The notes beneath the pieces were generated by a model. It saw only the letters and a list, made by a program, of their open reading frames with translations, did no database searches and was not told where the DNA came from. Both the position numbers and the translations under genes were made by a program. DNA of 34,536 nt from a virus: positions 1 through 34,536 of the IMG/VR virus record IMGVR_UViG_3300044511_000248; one strand, written 5' to 3'. This document shows positions 8,595-16,716 of the stretch, in pieces. Numbering within the stretch: position 1 is the first letter of the stretch; every line of letters starts with the position of its first letter.

Positions 8595-9296
8595 CTACGC
8601 GTTCGTCGGTGCGGCCGCCCTCGCGCGGTGCTTCTCGTTGTCGCGCGAGAACTTCGGTATGTACAGAAACTGCACGCCATGCGCGAGGCAGGACGTGAGG
8701 CCCGTCTCCGTCTGATAGTTGAGATCGAGCACGATCCAGTCCTTGGTCGACGGGTTGATGGTGCCCGCGTTGATCTTGCCCCATGTCGTCGCCTGCATGA
8801 TGTTCGCCGTGGCGACACCCTTGGTATCCGTGACGATGGCCGTGTCGAGCGCCGTGCCGGCGAGCGTGCCCTGTGCGATCACGTTGTTCCACGAGCCGAG
8901 ATCGTACTTGATTCGCCACAGGATGCTGTCGGTCGCGGTGGAACTGGACGACGACCACACGACGCGCATGTAGATGTCGTTCGCGTAGTCCACGCCCGTC
9001 GGCAGCGGCATGAAGTGCCGCATGAACTCGCCGTCGTTCGAGAAGAGAACGCCGAGCGTGGCGAGGGCGCCCACTTCGCGCACAGGCAAGGCGTCCGCCG
9101 CGCCGATGATGTCCTTCGTTCCGACCGTGATCGGCCAGGTCGTGCCTGCCGGGATGGCGACGGGCGGTCCCTGGTCCAGCGACAGGCTGCTCGGTGCCGT
9201 CGTCGCCGCGATGCTGAGGAGCCCGCAGCCAGAGAAATCCTTCGCGGGCAGGTAGTGCGATGCGTAACGGTAGTCGATGTTCTTGTCGCGAATCAT
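8595..9296 (-). CDS. Hypothetical beta-sandwich protein downstream of capsid, 233 aa
   Basis: ATG start with GGGAGG 4-5 nt upstream on the minus strand. Almost entirely beta-strand in pattern (TTWPITVGTKDIIGAADAL, YMRVVWSSSSSTATDSILWRIKYDL, DWIVLDLNYQTETGL), with a short basic tail NEKHRARAAAPTNA. First gene after the major capsid protein, from which it is separated by a strong hairpin. A capsid decoration/cement or fibre-like protein is a reasonable guess; the family is not recognised. Confidence 0.6.
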   Translation of the reverse strand: MIRDKNIDYRYASHYLPAKDFSGCGLLSIAATTAPSSLSLDQGPPVAIPAGTTWPITVGTKDIIGAADALPVREVGALATLGVLFSNDGEFMRHFMPLPTGVDYANDIYMRVVWSSSSSTATDSILWRIKYDLGSWNNVIAQGTLAGTALDTAIVTDTKGVATANIMQATTWGKINAGTINPSTKDWIVLDLNYQTETGLTSCLAHGVQFLYIPKFSRDNEKHRARAAAPTNA

Positions 9297-9366
9297 GATG
9301 CCTCCCTGCCCGTGGGCACAGTTGACCCCCGGCGCGACCCCGACGCCGGGATACTGAGCACGCGCG

Positions 9367-9400
9367 CTCCGGACGGGTCAGGGGGATCACCCGCCCGGAG
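9367..9400 (-). terminator. Hairpin after the capsid gene (terminator or attenuator)
   Basis: Arms CTCCGGACGGGT (9367-9378) and ACCCGCCCGGAG (9389-9400) pair over 12 bp with one mismatch that becomes G-U in the minus-strand RNA; the loop is 10 nt. It begins about 10 nt after the capsid stop codon. No U-run follows, so it may be an attenuator or mRNA-stabilising 3' hairpin rather than a full intrinsic terminator. It fits the need for much more capsid protein than downstream products. Confidence 0.6.
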
Positions 9401-9409
9401 CGGCTAGGA

Positions 9410-10651
9410 CTAGCTCGCGAAGGCCGTCTGGTTCGTCGAGTTGATCGACCGCAGGAGCTGCCCGTCCGCGCCGCCGATCCACCCGAACTCGGCCGAGTAG
9501 CCGAACTGGAAGTAGTCGTAGTTCACGGCGTAGAGGTTCGTCATGGGGCACCACATGTCCTCCATGACCGGGATGGCCGTGGAGCCGGCGACCCACTTGA
9601 ACGCCTCGCGGTCGAAGCCGCCCGTGATCGTCACGGGCATGTAGCGCACGTCGCCGTCGATCGTGTCCATGAGCGCGTCCATGACGCGCTCCTGACAGAA
9701 GAGGGCCTGCGGGTGCTTGCCGCCGACGCTGCGGATGAGCGAGACGAACGCGTTGACGTCGCCGCGCGAGATCGTGCCGGCCGAGTCGACGTTGATGCCC
9801 TTCCACGCGTTGTACGTGATCGGCGAGATCCCGTACAGGCTGTCGTTGACGACCGCGCCGGACACCGTGGAGTCGTCGGCCACGTGGTCGAGGCCGGTCA
9901 GCATCCGGTTGTACTCGTGCCAGCCGTCCGCAGCGAGGTCGCCGGCCACGACGAGGTCGTCGTCCGTGACGTTGAACGCAGCGACCGTCGTGAGCGTGAT
10001 GACGCCGGCCGCGCTGACCGACACGCTCTGCACCGTCGCCGCCGAGCCGGCCGTGTCCGCCGTGTCCGCCTCCCACTCCGCTTCGGTCGCCGCGATGAGC
10101 CGCAAGCCGGGGTAGAAGTGGTTGGGCGTTCCGTTGTCGAGCGTGGTCGTAGTCGCGTTCGACGTCCCGTTCACGAAGGCGCGCACGCCGGTCGGGAACC
10201 GGGTCGTGCCCGTGCCGTCCACTAGGTCGACCCGGTTGCCCCAGAGGGCGATGCACAGCGAGCGCGCCGTCTCGGCGAGCATGTTGTCCATCTTGAACTG
10301 CTGGCCAGACGCGAACGCCTGCTCACCCGCCTTCGCGGCGTCGGAGAGCTGCTTGTACGTCCACTTGGCGTGACCGACGATCTCCTTCGTCACGGAGCTG
10401 CCCTGCGGCGACCCCGCCTCGCCGGTGTTGACCGGGAGCGCGCCACCCTCGGCCACCCAGCCGGCGTTCCCGGGCAAGCTCATGAGCGTCGGCCAGAATA
10501 TCCCGCCGCCGCCGTGCTTGACGCGGTCCGCACCGCCGTCGCGCATGTAGTCGAGGAAGGGCGTCTCCTCGCAGATCTGCCCGAACATCTCCTCGCCCAC
10601 ATAGATGCGCTTCAGGATGCCGGCGAACTCGCCCAGTGTGTTGTCAGCCAC
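9410..10651 (-). CDS. Major capsid protein (HK97-fold type), 413 aa
   Basis: GTG start (VADNTLGEFAGILKRIY) with GGAG 7 nt upstream. Follows the scaffold gene closely and has the usual length. N-terminal helical region to about residue 35, then beta stretches and the spine-like helix region around YKQLSDAAKAGEQAFASGQQFKMDNMLAETARSLCIALWGNRVDLVDG, typical of HK97-fold capsid proteins of the major-capsid/coat class. The middle (residues 150-230) is beta-rich and may be an inserted domain. C-terminus WIGGADGQLLRSINSTNQTAFAS. Its position between scaffold and post-capsid genes and its aromatic/acidic composition support the call. Confidence 0.85.
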   Translation of the reverse strand: MADNTLGEFAGILKRIYVGEEMFGQICEETPFLDYMRDGGADRVKHGGGGIFWPTLMSLPGNAGWVAEGGALPVNTGEAGSPQGSSVTKEIVGHAKWTYKQLSDAAKAGEQAFASGQQFKMDNMLAETARSLCIALWGNRVDLVDGTGTTRFPTGVRAFVNGTSNATTTTLDNGTPNHFYPGLRLIAATEAEWEADTADTAGSAATVQSVSVSAAGVITLTTVAAFNVTDDDLVVAGDLAADGWHEYNRMLTGLDHVADDSTVSGAVVNDSLYGISPITYNAWKGINVDSAGTISRGDVNAFVSLIRSVGGKHPQALFCQERVMDALMDTIDGDVRYMPVTITGGFDREAFKWVAGSTAIPVMEDMWCPMTNLYAVNYDYFQFGYSAEFGWIGGADGQLLRSINSTNQTAFAS

Positions 10652-10661
10652 GACTCATCTC

Positions 10662-11405
10662 CTAGTGGCGCGTGGGACGGTTCTGTTCCATCCACGCGAT
10701 CCGTTGCCTGGTGGACTTGAAGCTTTTGGGCATCTCCGGAAGATTCGGCGCCACGCGCTCCATGAGCCCGGCCGCAGGCGGGACGTCCCGGGACTTCCGG
10801 TACTCCTCGCGGTCGGCCGCGATCTGCTCGTGGACCTGCTTGACGATGGCCTCGACGGGCGCCTGCTGGCCCTGCTGCTGGTAGCGCCGAATGGCCTCGA
10901 CGACGGTTCCGATCGCGTACTGCGGGATCGGGTGCTTCGCCGTGGCCTTCTCGATGCGCGACTGCAACGCGGTGACCTGCGCTTGCCGCTCCTGCGCCGC
11001 GATATACTCCTCGGCCTTCTTGAGCCGTTCCTCGGCGCTGGCGACTCGAACGAGCGCCGGGTCATCCGGCAACTCCGCCTCCGGTTCCGGCGCGAAGAGC
11101 TTTCGCATCCCGCCCAGCACCGAGGCGTCGGCCGCGCGTTCCTGCCGCATCACTTCGAGCTGTTGCGCCAGTTGCGCGACCCGCGCGTCCGCCTCCCTTG
11201 CCTTCTCCTCCGCTGCCCGTGCCCTCGCCGCCTCCTCGCGGAGTCGGCCCGATGGGACCATCGCCTGCTGACGGTCGGCGCCCGAGGTGTCGCCCTCGGC
11301 GGCTTGGCGCTGTTGCGTCTGCTGCTGGTCCGACGAGGCGGACGGCGCGCCGCCTCCCGCCGCCGAAGCGGCGCCCGTGTCGCCCTGGGGAATCGCGTCT
11401 GCCAC
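10662..11405 (-). CDS. Scaffolding protein, 247 aa
   Basis: GTG start with GAGGT 4 nt upstream. The N-terminal 45 residues are low-complexity Gly/Ala/Ser/Gln. A long coiled coil follows (about residues 50-95, REEAARARAAEEKAREADARVAQLAQQLE), then more helices (EERLKKAEEYIAAQERQAQ), and a basic C-terminal tail FKSTRQRIAWMEQNRPTRH. Highly helical, charged proteins with a basic C-terminus between portal and capsid are the hallmark of phage scaffolds, which direct procapsid assembly and leave before maturation. No protease gene is seen next to it. Confidence 0.8.
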   Translation of the reverse strand: MADAIPQGDTGAASAAGGGAPSASSDQQQTQQRQAAEGDTSGADRQQAMVPSGRLREEAARARAAEEKAREADARVAQLAQQLEVMRQERAADASVLGGMRKLFAPEPEAELPDDPALVRVASAEERLKKAEEYIAAQERQAQVTALQSRIEKATAKHPIPQYAIGTVVEAIRRYQQQGQQAPVEAIVKQVHEQIAADREEYRKSRDVPPAAGLMERVAPNLPEMPKSFKSTRQRIAWMEQNRPTRH

Positions 11406-11483
11406 GTCTACCTCGATGGGCGTGTCGTGCCCGATACGTGGCTATCACGGTACGGGCAGCGCGGACGGCGCGTCAAGGCAAAA

Positions 11484-11522
11484 GTGACCAGAAGTTGAAC
11501 ACGCTGCACAGAATCTGGTCAC
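11484..11522 (-). promoter_or_regulatory. Intergenic inverted repeat with the shared 19-bp element
   Basis: Lies in the 124-bp gap between portal and scaffold. GTGACCAGAAGTTGAACAC (11484-11502) differs at one base from the copy at 4599-4617. In addition GTGACCAGA (11484-11492) pairs perfectly with TCTGGTCAC (11514-11522) across 21 nt. A related sequence, TGTTCAACnnCTGGnC on the minus strand, is also found at 28470-28485. Candidate operator/promoter upstream of the scaffold-capsid genes. Confidence 0.5.
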
Positions 11523-11529
11523 CGCAAGG

Positions 11530-13935
11530 CTACTGCCCACCGTCCCACGGGCCGACGCCGGGCCCGTGCGGTTGATCGGTTGGCAGATCGCGCTTGATCT
11601 CCGGCGCGGCCTCGGCGCGATTGCCGAGCGCTGCGAGTAGTTCCGGAGGGAGCTGCGGCGCCCCGGGCGGTGGGAGTTCGGCAGGGTCAGGGCCGAAGGC
11701 GTCCACGGGCGGCCGTTCTGGAGCTTGTGGCCCTTGTGCGCCAGGCGGTGGGGGCGCATTGGGCGCGGGCGGCATCGCGGGGAACAGCTGCGCGGCGAGC
11801 GTCCAGAACGGCACATTCGCGGCGAGCATCGACTTGAAGTAGTAGTGCCAAGCGAAGTGCCACTCGCCGATCTGCTGCGCGAGCGGGGACGCGTTCCGAT
11901 AGTCGACGGACGTCAGCCAGTCGTTGAGCTCGTCGATGTGGACGTCGTGGTTCTCGCGAGCGAGCGGCATGGGGATGTGCGACGCGTCGCCGGCCGCGAT
12001 CCACTCGTTCTCCTCGTTCGCGTAGCGCCGCTCGCGCGTCTGCTGGTTCTGGACGACCTCGAGATCTCCGAACTCCATCGCCCTGAGGAGCTGCGACCGC
12101 ACCTTCGGGTCGTTGACGACATCGCCGGCGAAGCCCTGCGCGCCCGTCTGGAGGATCTGCTCGCGCCGGTAGTTGAGGCCCCGCGGGAGCATTGAGTTGT
12201 GCTCGATGTGCACGTCGGTCGAGCGGATGTCGCCGCTATGAAACTCCAGCACTTCCACGCGCCGATCGCGGCCGACCACCCGCAGCGTCTTCCGCGCGGG
12301 CGCGTAGTCACGCCAGAAGCGCAAGATGCGCGACGCCACGTCCTCGAGCGCGCGCTCTATCTCGCGCACCGTCGGCCCGAGCGTCGATGCCATCTGGTCT
12401 TGGAGAAAGCCGATCGCTCGGCCGCTCAGCCCGGACGGCACCTCACCGAACACGATGTCATTGACCAGCGAGATGCGCTTCATCGCTTCGAGTAGGTCGA
12501 TGGCGATCGTCCGGTTCGCCGGGTTCATCGGCGGAGCCGCCACGGGCCGCGGTGGTGGCAGCATCGGGTTGTACCGGATGATCTCGCCCGGCGACGCGTC
12601 GATCTCATCGTTCTCGATGGAGCCCTCGGCCACGAGCCACTTGTTCGCGACGATAAGGTTGGCGGCTTCGATGTCCTGCGAGATGCGCGTGTTGAGCTCG
12701 ATCTGAAGCGGGATCAGGTCTCGTGGCGTACCGTCGCCCGCGAGTCGGCGTGGCAGAGGCATGTGACGTGCGGCGACAAACGGCAGGTCGCCCGTCGGCA
12801 GGTAGTCCTTCTCGTCGAGGAGCCGGTTGTTGGCGACGACGAGGTATCGGCCCTTGGGGTGACGGAGCGACGGCCGCTCGAAGTACTCGATCACCCGCAC
12901 GCGGTCGAGGTTGCGGTTCTTGCTGCTGTGGCGGGCGGTGGAGCGCGTGTCGAGGTCGCGGCGCCACGAGTCCTCGTCGATGCTTGTGTCTGGCGTGCAG
13001 TAACGGCCCTTTGGCCAGCGCGCCGCCACGTCGTCGATGTGCACGGACGCCTCGTCGAAGGCGTACCGCGCGCTGGCGATGTCCGATGCGCCAGGGTCCA
13101 CATGGACCTCGAAGCACGAACGCACTTCGATGCGCACACCCCCCTCGCGGCGCGGCGGCGGCTCGGGGATGCCCTCCGCGATTTCGCCGTTGCCGTCGGT
13201 CAGCTCCTCGGGGAAGTTCTCACGAGCGAGGCTTTGCCCGAGGAGGTCGGCCACGTCCGGGTCCTGAGGCTCGCCGTTCGGGAAGAGCGGCACGACGTCC
13301 GCGTCCGCGACGAACTCACCGCCGTCGGGCACGTTGTCCTCCTCCGGGGGCGGGCGCATCGGAATGATGCTCGCTAGCGGGCCGAGGACCGCCCGCTCTT
13401 CCTCCGTCGGTATCGCGAGGTCGCCGCCGTCCGGATCCCACCACACCTTGAAGTAGCCGATGCCCGTGAGGAAGACGAGCTGCCCAAACTCACGCGTCTT
13501 GAGGATCAGCCGCTGGTCGTGCCAGACGTACTGCACGAGCGACTCGCTGCACCGGGCGCGCTCGATGTCATCGTCGTCCTGGGTCGCCGGCAAGACGGTA
13601 ACCGTTGGCTGGTTCTCGGTCGCCTTCGCCGTCTGCGTGTCGACGATCGGCCGGATCTGGTTCATCACGAGCCGGACCTGCCACTCCTCCGTCTCCACGT
13701 CCGAGAGAAAACCGCCAGCCGGCATGCTGTCGTTCGCGGTCCAGACGGCCCACTGACGGCCGCTGTACATCGCGAGCGAGATGGCTGCGTCCTTGATGAG
13801 CTGCCGATTCGCGAGCCGCGTGCTGTCCACGATGCCCCGGACGTAACCGACCGTCTCGGTCTCGTGCGCCGTCGGTCCCTCGTAGACGGGCGGCTTGAAG
13901 AGCTTGCGGTACTCGGCGGCGAGCGGGCTGTCCAT
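11530..13935 (-). CDS. Portal protein (P22-like), 801 aa
   Basis: ATG start (MDSPLAAEYRKLFKPP). Length and content match the large P22-type portal family. It has an N-terminal helix with ANRQLIKDAAISLAMYSGRQW and MNQIRPIVDTQTAKATENQPTVTVLP, typical of portal N-termini. A long central part contains FEVHVDPGASDIASARYAFDEASV and the stem/wing helices SLVNDIVFGEVPSGLSGRAIGFLQDQMASTLGPTVREIERALEDVASRIL. A Pro-rich C-terminus follows. The protein forms the dodecameric DNA channel at one capsid vertex. An acidic insert (about residues 190-255) is variable. Flanked by terminase-side small genes and by scaffold, as expected. Confidence 0.88.
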   Translation of the reverse strand: MDSPLAAEYRKLFKPPVYEGPTAHETETVGYVRGIVDSTRLANRQLIKDAAISLAMYSGRQWAVWTANDSMPAGGFLSDVETEEWQVRLVMNQIRPIVDTQTAKATENQPTVTVLPATQDDDDIERARCSESLVQYVWHDQRLILKTREFGQLVFLTGIGYFKVWWDPDGGDLAIPTEEERAVLGPLASIIPMRPPPEEDNVPDGGEFVADADVVPLFPNGEPQDPDVADLLGQSLARENFPEELTDGNGEIAEGIPEPPPRREGGVRIEVRSCFEVHVDPGASDIASARYAFDEASVHIDDVAARWPKGRYCTPDTSIDEDSWRRDLDTRSTARHSSKNRNLDRVRVIEYFERPSLRHPKGRYLVVANNRLLDEKDYLPTGDLPFVAARHMPLPRRLAGDGTPRDLIPLQIELNTRISQDIEAANLIVANKWLVAEGSIENDEIDASPGEIIRYNPMLPPPRPVAAPPMNPANRTIAIDLLEAMKRISLVNDIVFGEVPSGLSGRAIGFLQDQMASTLGPTVREIERALEDVASRILRFWRDYAPARKTLRVVGRDRRVEVLEFHSGDIRSTDVHIEHNSMLPRGLNYRREQILQTGAQGFAGDVVNDPKVRSQLLRAMEFGDLEVVQNQQTRERRYANEENEWIAAGDASHIPMPLARENHDVHIDELNDWLTSVDYRNASPLAQQIGEWHFAWHYYFKSMLAANVPFWTLAAQLFPAMPPAPNAPPPPGAQGPQAPERPPVDAFGPDPAELPPPGAPQLPPELLAALGNRAEAAPEIKRDLPTDQPHGPGVGPWDGGQ

Positions 13936-13944
13936 GTGCGCGTC

Positions 13945-14226
13945 CTACATCGCCCCGCCGTTGTGGCGGAGCAGGTTCCAGAGATCGCCGGCCGACATCA
14001 CATGCGACCGGCGTAGCAGCTCGTCCAGGTCGGGCTCCGCGTCGACGCCGGCCTCAGCACCGAGCGGGTCGCCCGTGTACCGGCCAGCGACGTCGTCGAG
14101 CACGGCGTCCGACCACATGCGCTCCTCGGCGCGCACGTCCGGAAGCTCGGCGCTCAGTCGTTCGCGTCCGGCGCGGTCCGCCTCGCGGTCGCCCATGCGC
14201 CGGCCGGTGGTCGTATAGCGGCTCAT
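13945..14226 (-). CDS. Small virion-module protein with M-W-x-D motif, 93 aa
   Basis: Start ATG overlaps the stop of the 107-aa gene (ATGA), so translation is coupled. Acidic and helical; contains MWSDAVLDDVAGRY (14077-14118), which matches the motif MYxDxxLDxxxxRY seen in the 107-aa protein and twice in the 546-aa protein. The C-terminus SAGDLWNLLRHNGGAM is also amphipathic. No known family. Proximity to portal and the shared motif suggest a role in head or portal assembly or in packaging of internal proteins; this is inference. Confidence 0.65.
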   Translation of the reverse strand: MSRYTTTGRRMGDREADRAGRERLSAELPDVRAEERMWSDAVLDDVAGRYTGDPLGAEAGVDAEPDLDELLRRSHVMSAGDLWNLLRHNGGAM

Positions 14227-14546
14227 ACGCGGCCTCCGTAGCGCCGTTCGAACTCGTCGAGGATGTCGTCGTGGTACATGCCAGCTCCCAAGCCCGTCGC
14301 CACTTGCGGCGCCTGGATCGGGCGCGACGTGGGCATCTCGGCGGCGATGGGCTGGTACGTCTTCGCGAACGCGGCGTTCTTCTGTGCCGCGAGGGTGCGG
14401 TCCCGCGCGGCGCTCTCGTCGGAGGCGTCGCCTATGCCGCCGAGGCCGGAGCCGATGGCGCCGCCAATCCCGGCGCCAACTGGCCCGCCGAACACCGCGC
14501 CTACCGCCGTACCAGCCGCGCCAAGAAGACTAGACCAGAACCCCAT
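14223..14546 (-). CDS. Glycine-zipper virion protein with M-Y-x-D motif, 107 aa
   Basis: ATG with GGGAGG upstream. Residues 2-40 (LLGAAGTAVGAVFGGPVGAGIGGAIG region) form a glycine-zipper stretch like those in membrane-inserting ejection proteins. The rest is polar and ends in GMYHDDILDEFERRYGGRV, with the motif at 14238-14279. A membrane-active zipper plus a shared C-terminal motif fits an internal head protein that is ejected with DNA. A holin-like or other membrane protein is an alternative, but the motif shared with a large virion protein argues against that. Confidence 0.65.
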   Translation of the reverse strand: MGFWSSLLGAAGTAVGAVFGGPVGAGIGGAIGSGLGGIGDASDESAARDRTLAAQKNAAFAKTYQPIAAEMPTSRPIQAPQVATGLGAGMYHDDILDEFERRYGGRV

Positions 14547-14548
14547 GA

Positions 14549-14833
14549 CTACCTCCCTCGCAAAGTGCGTTCGAACCGCTCCCTGTACTGCGCGTGGAAA
14601 TCCTCGTGCGCCTGTTTCAGCCGTGCATCGAACTCGGCTTTCTGCTCTGCCGTGTGAAGGCGACGCGCCAGGACGTCGGCGGGCGGGTCGACGGCGCCCG
14701 CGAGCGGGGGCAGCTTTGCGATGGCGCGCTTCAGTTCGACAAGCGCCCTCACGTAGCGGCGAGACGCGCGCCAGACCATGACGACGAGTGCCACATCGAG
14801 CGCAATCCCAAGCGATAGCAGGGCGATGGTCAC
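14549..14833 (-). CDS. Small single-pass membrane protein, 94 aa
   Basis: GTG start at 14833 overlaps the terminase stop (GTGA) and has GGGAGG 8 nt upstream; the longer frame inside the terminase gene was rejected. Residues 2-20 (VTIALLSLGIALDVALVVMVW) form one transmembrane helix followed by RASRRYVR, then a long charged helix to the end. This N-anchored helical layout resembles inner-membrane spanins, but no outer-membrane lipoprotein partner or endolysin is visible nearby, so a lysis role is only a possibility. Confidence 0.6.
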   Translation of the reverse strand: MTIALLSLGIALDVALVVMVWRASRRYVRALVELKRAIAKLPPLAGAVDPPADVLARRLHTAEQKAEFDARLKQAHEDFHAQYRERFERTLRGR

Positions 14834-16713
14834 GTCACGCCTCCCATGTACCCACCGTAACGCCCTGCGCGCTTCGGGCGCGGCGCACGAGCCTGGCGGC
14901 GCCACTCGGCAAGCGCCTGCTCCAGTTCCGACTGGACCTCATGCACCGTCTCAACGACTGGGCGCGGCGCCGGGAGTGAGCGGTGCCCGTGCCAACAGAG
15001 CGCCGACGCCGTGATCGCGTCTGACTTCCGGCCCTTCATGTGGTCTGGCCGGTCCCACTGGTCGTACACGAACGTCTCGCACTCGCCCGCGAGACGCTTG
15101 GAGATCGGGATGTAGTTCCCCTCGCGCACGGCGTCCGCCCACGCGTCGAAGAGCGGCGTGCGGCTCGTCAGGTCGGTCCAGAACCCGATGCTCTCGTTCA
15201 TGCGCGGCCCAGCGCGGGGTGCGCGCGTCGTGTTGCTCTCGCGGTAGAGGTGTCGGTAGCCGTGTTCCACGAGTCGGTCGATGGTCGTGCCGCCGTGGTT
15301 GTTGCGCTCGACCACGACAAAGGCGCCATTGTAGAGCACGGCGGCACGCAAGGCCTGGATTCCGAGCGGGCCAGGCTCCGTCACCTTCGAGTAGAACTCC
15401 GCGACTTGGGTCTTCGTGTGGCGGTCGAAGACCTGGATCGCCGCGTAGTCGCCTTGAGCGCGGCTGTCGCTCGCTTCGTCCGTGCCACGCCCCGCAGCCG
15501 CATCGACACCGATCACGTACTCGTGGCCCGACTGCGGCGGCGTGTATATCTGCCAATAGGGCTCGCCGTGCGGGTCGAGCTCGAAGCCGGAGCGGCCTGG
15601 TTCCAGCGACGTGCCGACGATCGTGGCCTCGGGCAAGGATCGCTCGCGCCACGCGTCCAAGTACTCCCGCGCGAGCACCGTTCGGCCGCCCGCCGCGAAC
15701 GCGATCTGCCAAGTCAGCGGGTACTCGCGGTCGAACGCGACGATATCGCCCTTGAACTTGTCGGCCTGGGTCTTCTGCGCCCACCGCACATGGACAGGCG
15801 AGAGCCCTTCCTTGAGTGCGCGCTGGAACCAAACATCCTTCTTGATGCCGAGCTGCGTCCCGAGTGCGCGGGCCTCGGCGACCTCTCCACGTGCCCAGTG
15901 CGCGCGCATCCGCTCGTCCAGTTCCACGTCCTCGGGCGTGAGATCGGCGATGATGCCGGCGCCGGGCCGGTACTTGTCCGAGTCCTTCCACGAGAAGAAT
16001 AGCCACGCCCACGACGACTCGCCGCTCTGCGCCATGAGGAAGCGGTCGTAAAACTCGCCTGCCGGACCGCGCGACGTCGTCTCGCCCACGACCGTCGTGC
16101 CGGCGACCTCGTCCATGCCAGAGAGCGTCGCCTGCATCATGCTCGCAGCCGAGGTCTTCTCGCGCTGCGCGTCGTAGAAGCTCATCTCCGAGAGCAGGCG
16201 CATGGACGGGCGGGCGGACCGCGCTGCCTCGTCCGACCGGGCCGTCTCAATGCGTAGCGTCGACTTGTTCTTCCACGTGAGGCCGCCGTACCGCGACTTG
16301 CCGCCGATGCGCGGAGCGGCGAACGCCGGAAGTCCGTCGTTGAACGTCTGCGCGATGCCAGAAAGCTTCGCAGCCGACTCTTTGAGGTGGGCCGTCACGA
16401 CGAACTCGAAGTAGTCGTTGAAGCAGTCGCGCCAGAAGCCGAGCCCAACGATGTCCGTCGAGCACCCTTCCTGGCGGCTCTTGAGGATGAGCAGCCGTTC
16501 TTCCATGCCTGCCTGCGACTGCGCGAAGAGTGTGGCGTTGATCTTGCGCTGGAGCGCGTTGTGCACGAACGGGTCAAGGCCCTCGGTAGCCAGCGCGGAG
16601 TTGCCGCGTCGGCGGTTCGTGCGGATCTTCAAGAAGTGCTTCGCAAAGAACTCGTAGTCGATACGTGCGCGCGACCAGATCGCCGCCTTGTCGGCTATAG
16701 TGAGCCCGGCCAC
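14830..16713 (-). CDS. Terminase large subunit, 627 aa
   Basis: DNA-packaging motor: N-terminal ATPase and C-terminal RuvC-like nuclease. Start GTG (VAGLTIADKAAIW) with GAGGG upstream. The Walker A-like loop is LILKSRQEGCST (about 75-86), which lacks the usual GK before S/T as in many terminases. The Walker B-like strand is MRLLSEMSFYD (171-181). The coupling motif is VVGETTSRG (208-216). The nuclease acidic residues are probably D404 in YVIGVDAAAGRG, E469 in VVVERNNHGG and D565 in GRKSDAITAS. It follows the candidate small subunit by 3 bp. Confidence 0.93.
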   Translation of the reverse strand: MAGLTIADKAAIWSRARIDYEFFAKHFLKIRTNRRRGNSALATEGLDPFVHNALQRKINATLFAQSQAGMEERLLILKSRQEGCSTDIVGLGFWRDCFNDYFEFVVTAHLKESAAKLSGIAQTFNDGLPAFAAPRIGGKSRYGGLTWKNKSTLRIETARSDEAARSARPSMRLLSEMSFYDAQREKTSAASMMQATLSGMDEVAGTTVVGETTSRGPAGEFYDRFLMAQSGESSWAWLFFSWKDSDKYRPGAGIIADLTPEDVELDERMRAHWARGEVAEARALGTQLGIKKDVWFQRALKEGLSPVHVRWAQKTQADKFKGDIVAFDREYPLTWQIAFAAGGRTVLAREYLDAWRERSLPEATIVGTSLEPGRSGFELDPHGEPYWQIYTPPQSGHEYVIGVDAAAGRGTDEASDSRAQGDYAAIQVFDRHTKTQVAEFYSKVTEPGPLGIQALRAAVLYNGAFVVVERNNHGGTTIDRLVEHGYRHLYRESNTTRAPRAGPRMNESIGFWTDLTSRTPLFDAWADAVREGNYIPISKRLAGECETFVYDQWDRPDHMKGRKSDAITASALCWHGHRSLPAPRPVVETVHEVQSELEQALAEWRRQARAPRPKRAGRYGGYMGGVT

Positions 16714-16716
16714 GAT

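Noticed and set aside
16693-16703. T7-promoter-like CTCACTATAG on the minus strand; CACTATA also at 27974-27980 (minus) and 28367-28373 (plus)
   Set aside because: The first lies inside the terminase gene and only the core matches. Three 7-mers are not far above chance and no single-subunit RNA polymerase gene is in the window.
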